The notes under the pieces are model-generated. The model was not told the origin of the DNA and ran no database searches. It worked only from the letters and a program-made list of their open reading frames with translations. From Photobacterium profundum (GTDB lineage Bacteria; Pseudomonadota; Gammaproteobacteria; Enterobacterales; Vibrionaceae), in NCBI RefSeq assembly GCF_003026285.1, contig NZ_PYOD01000010.1:90863-154862 (forward strand): a stretch of DNA of 64,000 nt, given 5' to 3'. Below are positions 36,188-45,952 of the stretch, piece by piece. Both the position numbers and the translations under genes were made by a program. The number at the start of each line of letters is the position of its first letter. The first letter of the stretch is position 1.

Positions 36188-36676
36188 TTACATCGTGACT
36201 TGCGTCAAAAAACCGTCGATATGTATTGTCTCATGTTCATAAGATAATTCCAGCCCTTTACCGTCAATAATTTGGTATTCACAAGAATTATAACCATTTG
36301 AGTTCACAGTTCTTTTATTAGACAAAGTTATATAAGGTGAGCTTTCTTGATCGCCAGATAATAAAAACCACATTTTCTCGCAGTTTATTTGTCTTGATTC
36401 AATCACGATTGGCCATCCAAACTCAGTAAAACTCAGTTCTATATTATCAACGGTTAAATAATTGGGTTTATCATTAAGTTCCCATAAATTACGTAGACTT
36501 ACTGCATTATTATAAAAATTACTGACCGTCAATTTTACTTTTGTCTCTTCCAGTCTTTTATTCAGTTGTGACCATTTACCAAGTAGAACGGCTATTAGTA
36601 ACAGCATAAGTGTCAACCAAATAAACCCTTTCAATCGAGTAAAACGATGTCGATCAAACACCCCGTGCAACATCAA
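36188..36676 (-). CDS. mshF: MSHA biogenesis protein MshF
   Basis: A 162-residue protein with one N-terminal membrane helix (about residues 17-34, FIWLTLMLLLIAVLLG) and a short coiled segment followed by a periplasmic domain with two Cys. It overlaps the mshG end by 23 bases. The family is poorly characterised; position between mshG and mshB makes it MshF. It may act as a non-cleaved pilin-like accessory protein, which is inference. Confidence 0.87.
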   Translation of the reverse strand: MMLHGVFDRHRFTRLKGFIWLTLMLLLIAVLLGKWSQLNKRLEETKVKLTVSNFYNNAVSLRNLWELNDKPNYLTVDNIELSFTEFGWPIVIESRQINCEKMWFLLSGDQESSPYITLSNKRTVNSNGYNSCEYQIIDGKGLELSYEHETIHIDGFLTQVTM

Positions 36677-37874
36677 GCATGCCCCACATTGGTAGGAAAA
36701 TACCCAAGGCTAAAATCAAGACCATTACAGCAACAACCAACAGTAAAAGTGGCTCTATGCGTGCTGTTAAGGTTTTCAAATCGTATTCAACTTCACGATC
36801 ATAAAAATCAGAGACTTCTAATAGCAAGTTATCTACCTGACCTGTTTCTTCACCGACCGCGATCATCTGCAAGACTAACGGAGTAAACACCCCTGAATCG
36901 GTTGCGGTACTGGTAATACTGTTACCGCTTTCAATTCCGTTTTTCATTTCAATTAAGCGGTTTTCTAAAAAGCGATTACCCAGCGCTTCTGCCGACATTT
37001 GAATAGCTTGGTTCAGCGGTACGCCTGCTCTGATCATTAAGGCAAAGGTACGAGAAAAACGTGACATTTGAGCGCGGTTAACAATATGGCCCACTACAGG
37101 GGTTTTAAGCCGCCAACTATCCCAACGTTCTTGACCGTTAGGGGTTCGCCGCCACATTTTGAGCGCTAATCCACTAACGATTCCGGCACCCAGCATTAGC
37201 GGCCAATAGTGAACAAAGAAATTTGACGTGCCAATTAAGATCCGAGTTGGTAACGGTAAATCGACACCAAAGCGCGCGAACATCGACGCGAACTGAGGGA
37301 TCACTTTAATATTCAATACCACCATCGCGAGCATAATCGCGGAGATCACAAACAGCGGATAACGCATCGCTGATTTAATTCGGCGGCGTGTTTCCATTTC
37401 TTGTTCAAAATAGTGAGCTAACTGTAATAAGGATTCATCCAGTCGACCGGTATTTTCACCAACGTGAATCATCGAAACAAACAAGTCAGAAAAAACCCGA
37501 CGATGCTGTTTCATCGCAGCCGACAATGAATGACCATTGGTTAAGTCAGTCATAACTGCATCCAATGTTTCTTTCATTAAGGGATGGCTAGCACTCTGGC
37601 CTAACCCTTTAATGGCCCTTAATAGCGGCACACCGGCTTTGGTTAAACTGTAAAGCTGACGACAAAAAATCACCAACGCTTCTAGTGGAATATCATTTTG
37701 AAATAGCTGTTTAAAATCGAAGCCATCTCCTTTAGCTTTTCCTTGACGAATTTCTAAAGGAATAATGCCTTGGCGCATCAGTACATCGGCAGCAACCTCT
37801 TGGTTAACCGCTTCTACTTGTCCGCGTTGTAATTGGCCTTTGCTACCTCGACCACGGTAATTAAATACTGGCAT
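36654..37874 (-). CDS. mshG: MSHA platform protein MshG (PilC/GspF family)
   Basis: MshG is the inner-membrane platform protein of the pilus machine, which couples the assembly ATPase to pilin insertion. The 406-residue protein has duplicated GspF domains: the first with FCRQLYSLTKAGVPLLRAI and the second with FSRTFALMIRAGVPLNQAI. Three membrane segments are visible, the last being LLLLVVAVMVLILALGIFLP. It follows mshE by 10 bases. Confidence 0.96.
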   Translation of the reverse strand: MPVFNYRGRGSKGQLQRGQVEAVNQEVAADVLMRQGIIPLEIRQGKAKGDGFDFKQLFQNDIPLEALVIFCRQLYSLTKAGVPLLRAIKGLGQSASHPLMKETLDAVMTDLTNGHSLSAAMKQHRRVFSDLFVSMIHVGENTGRLDESLLQLAHYFEQEMETRRRIKSAMRYPLFVISAIMLAMVVLNIKVIPQFASMFARFGVDLPLPTRILIGTSNFFVHYWPLMLGAGIVSGLALKMWRRTPNGQERWDSWRLKTPVVGHIVNRAQMSRFSRTFALMIRAGVPLNQAIQMSAEALGNRFLENRLIEMKNGIESGNSITSTATDSGVFTPLVLQMIAVGEETGQVDNLLLEVSDFYDREVEYDLKTLTARIEPLLLLVVAVMVLILALGIFLPMWGMLDVARGV

Positions 37875-37884
37875 CAGTTATGTC

Positions 37885-39597
37885 CTATACCAGAAAGCCA
37901 TCATTAAGATCGCCGTCACCCAGAATCAATACTTCATCTAGGCTCGTTCGCCCTTCAAGTGCTAATCCCATCGCTGAAGCAACTAAGGGTTGGTAACCTT
38001 CAGATTCACGTGCTATCTGACTAAATAAGACCGCGTTATTATCACGCAGGGCATCCATCATAGCTTGATTCATTTCGAGTAATTCAAACACCCCAATACG
38101 CCCTTTGTAACCTGTGAAGTTACAGGTTTGACAACCTCGCCCTCGGTGAAATTCACGGTGTTGATGTTCAGGGAAGCGTGCCTTTAACCACTGGATTTGG
38201 GCGGCATCGGGGGTTTCGATTTCACCACAGTCACGACATACACGACGTACTAAACGCTGGGCTAATACCGCACGCACTGCACTCGCCACTAAGTAACCAG
38301 GGGCTTCCATGTCCATCATACGCAGAGCACTGTCTATCGCATCATTGGTGTGTAAGGTGGATAACACTAGGTGGCCAGTCAACGCTGAACGCAAACCGAT
38401 TTCGACCGTTTCTTGATCACGCATTTCACCCACCAGAATAATATCTGGATCCTGACGTAAGAAGGTACGTAATATAGAAGAAAACGTCAGACCAATTTTG
38501 CTGTTCACTTGTACTTGATTAACCCGTGGTAAACGGTATTCCACCGGATCTTCAGCTGTGATCAGTTTTTTACCCGGCTTATTCAATTCGCTGAGTGCGC
38601 CATACAGCGTGGTGGTTTTACCTGAACCAGTAGGGCCAGTTACTAAAATCATGCCATGAGGGCGTTTTAACTGCCGACGAAAGCGCTGCAAAATATCTAT
38701 TGGCATGCCGACTTCATCGAGGTTTAGAATACCAGCCGATTGGTCAAGCAAACGCATGACAACCGATTCGCCATGTTGCACTGGCATGGTAGAAACACGC
38801 ACATCAACTGAATGCCCACGTACTTTGACATTAAAACGTCCATCTTGTGGCAGACGTTTTTCAGAAATATCTAGGCCACTCATTAATTTAAGACGTAAGA
38901 CTAACGCCGATGCCACACTGGCTTCATTCAATAATGTTTCATGCAGTACGCCATCGATACGTTGGCGAATACGCAATACATCGGTATCAGGTTCGATGTG
39001 AATATCTGACGCACCGACTTGAATTGCATCTTCAAATAATGAATTGATCAGCTTAACAACGGTGACTTCTTCGTTGTCATCATCAAAGCCAAAAGCAAAC
39101 ACTGAATCCGTTTTGTGTTCAGCTTGTAACTGCTCTGCAAACGAAACGATTTCTTTCGTGCGTCGGTAATAACGATCAAATGCCGCAATCAATTGACGTT
39201 CTCGGGCGATTACCAACTCAACGCGATATTCACCTAGCTGGTTATACACCGCTTCTTGCGTTGCAAGATCGGCAGGATCACTCATCGCCACTCGAACGGT
39301 GTCACCACGGTGATCGATGACCAATGCACGTAAACGGCGAGCATGCACTTCTGAGAGTAACGATACCGCTTCCATATCAACATTAGCGCGCGTTAAATCG
39401 ACTAAAGGAATATCAAGCTGTTGCGACAAAAACGACAACATCTGTTGTTCAGTTAAGAACCCCATGTTGATCAATGTATCGCCGAGCTTTCGCCCTGTGC
39501 TTTGCTGCTGTGAAAGTGCTTGTTCTAATTGGGCTTGAGCAACAATGCCTTCATCAACCAGCAAGTCACCAAGACGTTTTCTTAATCTAATCTGCAT
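37885..39597 (-). CDS. mshE: MSHA assembly ATPase MshE with N-terminal c-di-GMP domain
   Basis: MshE is the hexameric ATPase that drives pilus extension. The 570-residue protein has an N-terminal MshEN domain (about 1-145) whose tandem pattern RLGDLLVDEG...LEQALSQQ...LGDTLINMG matches the c-di-GMP-binding motif known from V. cholerae MshE. The GspE/PilB core follows, with Walker A GPTGSGKTT, Walker B VGEMRD (DPDIILVGEMRDQET) and a zinc motif of two Cys pairs, CRDCGE and CQTC. It lies between mshN and mshG. A retraction ATPase (PilT) is not encoded in the window. Confidence 0.97.
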   Translation of the reverse strand: MQIRLRKRLGDLLVDEGIVAQAQLEQALSQQQSTGRKLGDTLINMGFLTEQQMLSFLSQQLDIPLVDLTRANVDMEAVSLLSEVHARRLRALVIDHRGDTVRVAMSDPADLATQEAVYNQLGEYRVELVIARERQLIAAFDRYYRRTKEIVSFAEQLQAEHKTDSVFAFGFDDDNEEVTVVKLINSLFEDAIQVGASDIHIEPDTDVLRIRQRIDGVLHETLLNEASVASALVLRLKLMSGLDISEKRLPQDGRFNVKVRGHSVDVRVSTMPVQHGESVVMRLLDQSAGILNLDEVGMPIDILQRFRRQLKRPHGMILVTGPTGSGKTTTLYGALSELNKPGKKLITAEDPVEYRLPRVNQVQVNSKIGLTFSSILRTFLRQDPDIILVGEMRDQETVEIGLRSALTGHLVLSTLHTNDAIDSALRMMDMEAPGYLVASAVRAVLAQRLVRRVCRDCGEIETPDAAQIQWLKARFPEHQHREFHRGRGCQTCNFTGYKGRIGVFELLEMNQAMMDALRDNNAVLFSQIARESEGYQPLVASAMGLALEGRTSLDEVLILGDGDLNDGFLV

Positions 39598-39601
39598 CGT
39601 C

Positions 39602-40825
39602 TTAGCTCTCTTTTGCTGATAATAATGACAAGCGTTGTTGAATAAATTGTTGTGATTTCGCGGATACCCTACCCATTAATAAGGCTTGTTGATACGCTTC
39701 TTTCGCTTTATCACTATTGCTGTCACGCTCTAATGCAATGCCTAACCCCATCCACCAGCGTCCATCATAAGGCTCTGACTTCACTAATTGTTGGTAGCTA
39801 TTAAGCGCCATTGCATTATTTTTAAGCTGTTGTGATAACGCACCACGCATCGCCATATAAGCAGAATTTTCTTCTTTGGGAGTTCGCGCTAATACATTTA
39901 ATGCCGCTTGCGGTTGTGATTCATTCACCAAGAGCTTAGCGAGGGTTAAGCGGAGTTCTGGCTGCTCGCCACTTCGAGATAACCCTTGCTGCAACACAGC
40001 CACCGCTTTACGGGTATCCGTTTTACCGTAATACAGTGCCGCCAGCTTTTGACGCACTTTAATCCAATCTGGCTGGTATTTAATGGCTGATTCTAAATGG
40101 GTAATGGCTTTCTTGCTGTTGCCTTGCTTCAGCAATTTCATTGCTCGTTCGTATTCAATATTAGCAAGTTGCTTAGTATTCAACTCTACCGTCTCAATGC
40201 TTAAACCTTCATCATCATTCTCCCAAGACGCAGTTTCTTCAGCAACGTTCTCAGGCGGGTTTTCTTGATGTCCAGCGTACTCAACCGCTATGGGGGCCAG
40301 TTTAGGCACTGCTTTTTTAGGCGTAGCTGGCGCTCTTTGGGCTGATATTGTTTTTGTAGACATTACTTGCGCTGGTGCAATGTTAGCAACTTCTTTAATC
40401 TTCACCTCAACAACGGGCTTAGGCGCTGATTTTACTTGCAGCGCCACTTTAGGGGCTGCCTTGATTTCAGATTCAGGTTTAGGTTCAAATTTTTCTTCTG
40501 GTATAGACGCTGTGACAATGCTTTCAACTGATGCTACAGGCACGTCGACAGCTGGATTTTCAGCAATAGGCTTTGCTATTTTTACTGTGGAAAGTTCAAC
40601 CTCTGCATATGAAGCGGCTACAGTCGTATCCGGTTGACCTTGTTGACCAAACCACCAGCCAACAGCCCCAGATAGCACAGTAATACACAGACCTGCGGCT
40701 GCCACTAATGGCCATTTTTTAGGTGGTACTGGCCTGATATAAGCGGCAACTAATGGATCCGCTTTAGCTGTGTTTTTTGCGTTTTGCTGCGCAAGCTCGT
40801 TAAGCTTTTTATTTATTTCACTCAT
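39602..40825 (-). CDS. mshN: MSHA biogenesis protein MshN, TPR-containing
   Basis: A 407-residue bitopic protein with a short cytoplasmic N-terminus, one membrane helix (about residues 45-62, WPLVAAAGLCITVLSGAVGW), a Lys/Pro/Ala-rich periplasmic linker, and C-terminal tetratricopeptide repeats (from about residue 215, ERAMKLLKQGNSKKAITHLE). It probably links MshM and the secretin MshL. The ATG at 40825 has GGAG at ideal spacing and lies just after the mshM stop; upstream in-frame starts are less likely. Confidence 0.92.
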   Translation of the reverse strand: MSEINKKLNELAQQNAKNTAKADPLVAAYIRPVPPKKWPLVAAAGLCITVLSGAVGWWFGQQGQPDTTVAASYAEVELSTVKIAKPIAENPAVDVPVASVESIVTASIPEEKFEPKPESEIKAAPKVALQVKSAPKPVVEVKIKEVANIAPAQVMSTKTISAQRAPATPKKAVPKLAPIAVEYAGHQENPPENVAEETASWENDDEGLSIETVELNTKQLANIEYERAMKLLKQGNSKKAITHLESAIKYQPDWIKVRQKLAALYYGKTDTRKAVAVLQQGLSRSGEQPELRLTLAKLLVNESQPQAALNVLARTPKEENSAYMAMRGALSQQLKNNAMALNSYQQLVKSEPYDGRWWMGLGIALERDSNSDKAKEAYQQALLMGRVSAKSQQFIQQRLSLLSAKES

Positions 40826-40827
40826 GC

Positions 40828-41670
40828 TTAACTCCATCCCCATAATACGGGATATGTCCACTTAGGTTGTCGTGCGCTTAATGTATCTTTAATTGCCATT
40901 AGTACTTCTTTATTCGTGACTTTCCGCAGGTTGCTGCTATATGCCGCAATTAATGCCTTATGGCATAACTGATTAATCACCCTTGGAATTCCCTGGCTAG
41001 ATTTCCATAGAGCACGGTAGTCAGACAGAGTAAACAAGACTTTATGGCAGCCAGCCTGCTGCAAGCGGTATTCAATATACGAAATTGTTTCAGCCAAATC
41101 TAACGGCCGTAAATTAGCGCGGAAAGTAATTCGCTGGCGAAACTGGCGCAAGTTATGTTGAGCCAAACGTTGATCTAATTCAGGTTGGCCAAGCAACACA
41201 ATCTGAAGCAGTTTTTCTTGCTCCGTTTCTAAATTGCCCAACAAGCGAATGACTTCAAGCGCCTCATCGGGCAAGGCTTGCGCTTCATCCAGCAATACAA
41301 CCACAGTTTTCCCTTGGCTTTTTCGTTGGATCAATTCGTTGTGAATACGCTCAGTGAGCATGGTGTTATCACCATCTCGGCTTAAATTCAGTTCATTCGC
41401 TAAAGCAGCCCGCAATTCATGCCCGTTCATTGCAGGGGTCGGCAAATACGCCAGATCAAACCGTTCTGGCAGTTGATTGATCAGCATGCGGCACACCAGT
41501 GTTTTACCTGTACCCACCTCACCCGAGATTTGAATAATTCCCTCACCCATTTCTAACGCTGACAATACCGTTTGAATTGCCTCCAAATGAGGAGGTAATG
41601 CATAAAATAACGACGTATTTGGCGTTAAAGCAAAAGGGGCTTGATTTAATCTAAAGTGAGACTGATACAT
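40828..41670 (-). CDS. mshM: MSHA biogenesis ATPase MshM (ExeA-like AAA+)
   Basis: A 280-residue AAA+ ATPase of the ExeA/GspA family. Walker A is GEVGTGKT (residues 50-57), Walker B is VVLLDEAQALPDEALEVIRLLGN, and sensor residues lie in ILLGQPELDQRL. ExeA homologues assist secretin assembly through peptidoglycan, so MshM likely helps place MshL. It lies three bases after mshL and precedes mshN. Confidence 0.94.
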   Translation of the reverse strand: MYQSHFRLNQAPFALTPNTSLFYALPPHLEAIQTVLSALEMGEGIIQISGEVGTGKTLVCRMLINQLPERFDLAYLPTPAMNGHELRAALANELNLSRDGDNTMLTERIHNELIQRKSQGKTVVVLLDEAQALPDEALEVIRLLGNLETEQEKLLQIVLLGQPELDQRLAQHNLRQFRQRITFRANLRPLDLAETISYIEYRLQQAGCHKVLFTLSDYRALWKSSQGIPRVINQLCHKALIAAYSSNLRKVTNKEVLMAIKDTLSARQPKWTYPVLWGWS

Positions 41671-41673
41671 GGC

Positions 41674-43353
41674 TCAACCTTGCTCAGGGAACCATTCAGT
41701 TACCAATGCACGAGATCGTTCGATCTCTTGCTGCCACGTCTGATCATCAACCACTGTCGGCTTCAGCAAAATCACCAGTTCCGTTTTCGACTGCACTTTA
41801 TTGACGTTTCTAAATAAATGCCCAAGACCTGGAATATCACCTAAGAAAGGAACTTTAGAGACTTGATCATTAATTGCTGACTTCATCAGACCGCCGATAA
41901 CGACAACATCACCACTACGAGCAAAAATGACCGAGTCAGATTCTCGGATAGAGCTTTTAGCGAGTGGTAATTTATACACGCCGAATGTTGCACCTAAATC
42001 GATATCTTTGGTCTCGTTAACCACCTCAACAACAGTCGGGTGAACATGTAACAACACGCCACCCTCATCATCAATCTGCGGAGTAACATCTAATGAGATA
42101 CCAGAAAAGAATGGGGTGAGTTCTATATCTGGCGCTGAAGTGCTGTTATCACCACTGACTTCACCACCAGAAATATCAGTAACGAAGTATTGATCGCCAC
42201 CGACTTTAATCACGGCTTTTTGGTTGTTAGCAGCTGTCACTCGCGGGCTAGATAGCACATTCAGATCGCCTTGTGTTTCAAGAAAGCTCAGTACCGCCTC
42301 AAAATTACCATCACTGATAGTGACATTGGTTTGCCCGCCCAATAAGGATGAAATAGCATCACCACCCGGTAGGGCTGCCGGACCAGTGCGCCCAAAGATA
42401 ATATCGGTACCACCAATGCTTGAGGTTATATTGCTCCAGTTAACGCCTTGCTGATAACCATCGCTAAGTGTGACTTCCATTATTTTGGTTTCAAGCACAA
42501 CTTGCCGCTTTAACCGCTTTTTCGACACACCAAGAAACTCTTTCACTTCACGCAACTCATTTGGATAAGCACGCACCGAGATCAAGCTCGCTTGCGGTGA
42601 AACAACAATAGTTCTCCCTTCCCCTGAGCCAATCATTGCTTGTACCGCTTTTTCTAACTGCGACCAAAAATCGCTTTCAGACGTTGTCTCAATCGTTGTA
42701 CCACCAGTAGCTGTACTTGAATTATTACCGCTTGAACCACTGTCTGAGTTGCTGCTACTGCTATTGTTCGAATTGCTGCTATTACTGTTGTTACTGCTAC
42801 TATTTGAACTCGATGAACCTGAATCACTGTTCGTAATTGAGCCTGTAGTGATAGAAGTCAGGGAAATGCCACGGCGCTTAAGCTGTAAATAGTCAACAGG
42901 AATTGATTCGGTACGCAATGTCGCTGGGAATATTTGAATTATATTCCCCTTACGTGTGGCGCTATAACCATAAATATCAGAAACAACATCTAAGACTTCG
43001 TCTAACGTTACATCCCGTAATGTTAAAGAGATGCGACCTTGTACATTGGGATGGATCACCATGTTTAATTGCGTGCCTTTCACTAGGCTACCAAAAAAGG
43101 TACGTGCCTCAACATTTCGTGCGCTAACACGAAAACGTTTCTCTAAAGCTGATGATGCCATGTAATCATTAGTGCCAAAGCTCGGCATCAAATCATCATT
43201 AACCGCTGAAGGTAAATCATCTAACGGACGACTATTCGCCTCGTTTGCAGCAACATTTAACGCTTCTTTTATTTCAACCGGGTCTTGATGTCCCATATTG
43301 GTTGAACAGCCTAATAAAGAGGCTAAAAGTATTCCTATTACAAATCCACGCAT
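41674..43353 (-). CDS. mshL: MSHA outer-membrane secretin MshL
   Basis: MshL forms the outer-membrane channel through which the pilus passes. The 559-residue precursor has a lipoprotein signal with lipobox LLGC (Cys16). A secretin N domain follows, then a Ser/Asn-rich low-complexity linker (about residues 172-216) and the secretin core with VVIGGLMKSAIND and the C-terminal VPFLGDIPGLGHLFRN. It lies between mshK and mshM. Confidence 0.96.
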   Translation of the reverse strand: MRGFVIGILLASLLGCSTNMGHQDPVEIKEALNVAANEANSRPLDDLPSAVNDDLMPSFGTNDYMASSALEKRFRVSARNVEARTFFGSLVKGTQLNMVIHPNVQGRISLTLRDVTLDEVLDVVSDIYGYSATRKGNIIQIFPATLRTESIPVDYLQLKRRGISLTSITTGSITNSDSGSSSSNSSSNNSNSSNSNNSSSSNSDSGSSGNNSSTATGGTTIETTSESDFWSQLEKAVQAMIGSGEGRTIVVSPQASLISVRAYPNELREVKEFLGVSKKRLKRQVVLETKIMEVTLSDGYQQGVNWSNITSSIGGTDIIFGRTGPAALPGGDAISSLLGGQTNVTISDGNFEAVLSFLETQGDLNVLSSPRVTAANNQKAVIKVGGDQYFVTDISGGEVSGDNSTSAPDIELTPFFSGISLDVTPQIDDEGGVLLHVHPTVVEVVNETKDIDLGATFGVYKLPLAKSSIRESDSVIFARSGDVVVIGGLMKSAINDQVSKVPFLGDIPGLGHLFRNVNKVQSKTELVILLKPTVVDDQTWQQEIERSRALVTEWFPEQG

Positions 43354-43362
43354 GCTAGCTGC

Positions 43363-43695
43363 TTACCTTTCAATTATTTTTATATTGTCAGCGAATAATT
43401 CCAAACGCCACTGCTTACCGCCACGACTAACAGTGACAAAATCATCTTGAATATGAGTCAGGGTATAACCGCTTACTTTCCCACCTAAACCGATAGAAAC
43501 ATCATTTAAGATGGCCGTACAAGTATCAGCTTCATCGCACAATATGCTTTGTAGTGTCGGCACATAACTACGCTTTGCTGTCTGCTTTTTAGTGGGTGCA
43601 CTCCAACCTAACGGTGCGGTAGGATCTTGGCTTGCCTGAGTAACACCGGTTGTTAACATCATTAAAATAACGCTAATAAAACTGAACTTAACCAC
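43363..43695 (-). CDS. mshK: MSHA biogenesis protein MshK
   Basis: A small exported protein between mshJ and mshL. Choosing the GTG at 43693-43695 gives 110 residues with a clean signal peptide (MVKFSFISVILMMLTTGVTQA) and places AAGGA eight bases upstream. A longer in-frame ATG at 43731 would put charged residues before the signal peptide and overlap mshJ deeply, so it was rejected. The mature part starts QDPTAPLGW, a PilP-like opening, and has a Cys pair (LCDEADTCTAIL). It may act as the secretin-linking pilotin or PilP equivalent. Confidence 0.82.
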   Translation of the reverse strand: MVKFSFISVILMMLTTGVTQASQDPTAPLGWSAPTKKQTAKRSYVPTLQSILCDEADTCTAILNDVSIGLGGKVSGYTLTHIQDDFVTVSRGGKQWRLELFADNIKIIER

Positions 43696-44323
43696 CGATA
43701 AAATCCTTACTTTCACCAAGAGTGTAAACATTTAACGTAATATCAGCCCAAGGGTATTTATCAACCTGGTAGCTAAAACTTCGCCAGTAATACTTCACAG
43801 GTAATGCTTCTAGTTGCTCTAGATAATTAACCACATCAAAGTAGCGACCACGAAGTGTTAACTGTACGGGATGAATAAAATAGCCTTCATCATCGCCATT
43901 GATTAGCTGTACAGGCGCCTGTGATTCTAATGAGACAAGCTTCAAACGTGTGGTACGTCGTAACACTTCTTCCATTAAACCCGACATCTGTATTGGTGTT
44001 ACCAAGCTTGCAACACGATCTGTTAATTGCTCATTTAAGCCATCAGTCTGTTGTTCTAGACGTTCGATTTTCTTATCTACGTCATTATTTGGATCACTGT
44101 TGAGCTTTCGATTGATCGCGGCAATTTGGTTATCACTGCTCACGAGTTCGTTAGCAGCTGAAACGAGCTGCCGTTTAATTGACGTAACATCTTTCATTGT
44201 CGGCTCAATCACCACAACAAAGCCGACAAACAGTAATGCCACCCAACCAGATAGTAGGATCAAGATTTGTTCGCGACGTGTCAGCAGATCAAAACGGTCG
44301 CTTAATTGCTGCCAACCATTCAT
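43688..44323 (-). CDS. mshJ: MSHA biogenesis protein MshJ (PilO-like)
   Basis: A 211-residue bitopic protein. The cytoplasmic N-terminus (MNGWQQLSDRFDLLTRREQ) is followed by one membrane helix (about 21-41), a long coiled coil (about 45-100) and a ferredoxin-like periplasmic domain. This is the architecture of PilO in other type IV pilus alignment complexes. It overlaps mshI by four bases and mshK by eight. Confidence 0.92.
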   Translation of the reverse strand: MNGWQQLSDRFDLLTRREQILILLSGWVALLFVGFVVVIEPTMKDVTSIKRQLVSAANELVSSDNQIAAINRKLNSDPNNDVDKKIERLEQQTDGLNEQLTDRVASLVTPIQMSGLMEEVLRRTTRLKLVSLESQAPVQLINGDDEGYFIHPVQLTLRGRYFDVVNYLEQLEALPVKYYWRSFSYQVDKYPWADITLNVYTLGESKDFIGG

Positions 44324-45795
44324 TTTTTGCTCTCCTGTTGTGCCGCAGTTCTATCGGCTAATAATCTAAACGTCACGATGTTTTTCTCATTTCGCCCAAG
44401 TGATAACAGCTGAAAACGACGCTCAGATAAAGATGGGTATGCTTTAAATGCTCTTAGCCAACCAGGAACAGCATCAGGGCTTCGCGCCAACCCTTCCAAA
44501 TCTAAAGCTTTACCGGTCGCACGAATTCGGCTTACCGATACATCACCGCTTGCCGCATTTGACAGCTGCTTTAACATTCCGGCATAGCCTACTTTTAGAC
44601 TGTCATCATGATTTTCAATCGCTTTTAATGTGGCTTGTTTCGCGGCTAAATCTTGCTCTAGCGATCCCGCTAATTCGACTTTTAGAGGGCTAGCTACATG
44701 CTTCGCTAATGCCGCTTTGGCGCGGTCAAGCTCGGTACGTTTAGCCGTTAGTGATGCTTGTTCTGCAGCTAACTTCTCTTTAACTACGTAGTTTTGCCAC
44801 TGGTACCAGCCAGTCAATGTGGCCATTACCACAACAATAATTGCCCAACTGGCAACAACATTCGGTAATGTTAAATAGTGTTTCTGTGGTTTTAATGCAT
44901 CTGAATAAAGGTTAATACCAGAGCCATCAAGCTGGTTCAGTGCTGCCCATGCTACGCGAGCAGCGTTGGTGCTTAACACTGAGTATTTCGGCGTAATAGC
45001 ACTCACAGAGACACTTAAACGCTGACTAAGCTCTTGTGCTAATAAGGCATCATCTTCATCATCACACGAAATGACGAGTTGGTTTATCGGGTTATCACGT
45101 AATTGTGCACTGAGGAAATCTAACGAACGTTGTAATTCAAGTGCTAGGTTATCTAATTGTAATCCATCACGTTCAGAGCCGATTAACGGGTCAGTGAAAC
45201 CCCGTAGTTGACGTTGGAAACACAACGTCTGTTGTTTGAATGCAGTTAATTGTAATCCAGTACTTGAGCGACGATGAAGAATGAGCTGACTGAGTGATGA
45301 AGACGTAAATTGTCCCCATACTATTTCTTCTGCCGAAACCGCTACCAGTTCACCATTTGCATCGGCACAAATTTTAATGAGTTGTTCTATGTGCTTTCGA
45401 TTAGCAACAAAAACTTGAAGTCGGTCTTTTAATGGCGCCGGAAAACCGTCTGCCACCAAATCCATTGGGGATTCATTAACAAGATCTTTAACTAAAAAAG
45501 GCAATGCCGTTGGTAATTCAGCACGCGGTATATCAGGCTTCTCAATGAGTAAACTCTGATATAAACCATGACCTAAAACTAATTTTAATTTACAACCTGA
45601 AAGCTCATGTTTTTCAAGCAACGATTTAATGACATCAGCCCATTGCCCGGCACCTGAAATATCAATGCTATCGGTTATACATTGCTGCTCTGATTCATAA
45701 ACTATTGTTATAGAATCAGCAAATACAGCTAGGCAAGCTAACTTATGATGACTTTTCTTATTAAAGTATTTATTTAACAAAGCAGTAGACTTCAT
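44320..45795 (-). CDS. mshI: MSHA biogenesis protein MshI (PilM/PilN-like)
   Basis: A 491-residue protein combining a cytoplasmic actin-like PilM-type domain (about 1-320) with a membrane helix (about 335-355, VVASWAIIVVVMATLTGWYQW) and a PilN-like periplasmic coiled coil plus ferredoxin fold. It forms the alignment complex with MshJ and begins the pilus-machine genes after csrD. The start MKSTALLNKYFNKK was chosen; a start 25 codons upstream adds a hydrophobic run unlike the family. TTGGA precedes the ATG. Confidence 0.9.
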   Translation of the reverse strand: MKSTALLNKYFNKKSHHKLACLAVFADSITIVYESEQQCITDSIDISGAGQWADVIKSLLEKHELSGCKLKLVLGHGLYQSLLIEKPDIPRAELPTALPFLVKDLVNESPMDLVADGFPAPLKDRLQVFVANRKHIEQLIKICADANGELVAVSAEEIVWGQFTSSSLSQLILHRRSSTGLQLTAFKQQTLCFQRQLRGFTDPLIGSERDGLQLDNLALELQRSLDFLSAQLRDNPINQLVISCDDEDDALLAQELSQRLSVSVSAITPKYSVLSTNAARVAWAALNQLDGSGINLYSDALKPQKHYLTLPNVVASWAIIVVVMATLTGWYQWQNYVVKEKLAAEQASLTAKRTELDRAKAALAKHVASPLKVELAGSLEQDLAAKQATLKAIENHDDSLKVGYAGMLKQLSNAASGDVSVSRIRATGKALDLEGLARSPDAVPGWLRAFKAYPSLSERRFQLLSLGRNEKNIVTFRLLADRTAAQQESKK

Positions 45796-45952
45796 GAATA
45801 TCCAATACAACTGACTAAATATGTGCAAATATTGCCACAACAACAACGCCAAACAACCGACACACGTCAATTATTTGACAATGGTACCCGAACATTAATC
45901 AAATGAACACATATCGATTGCTTTTTAATGTATGAGCGAATGTAACACGCCT

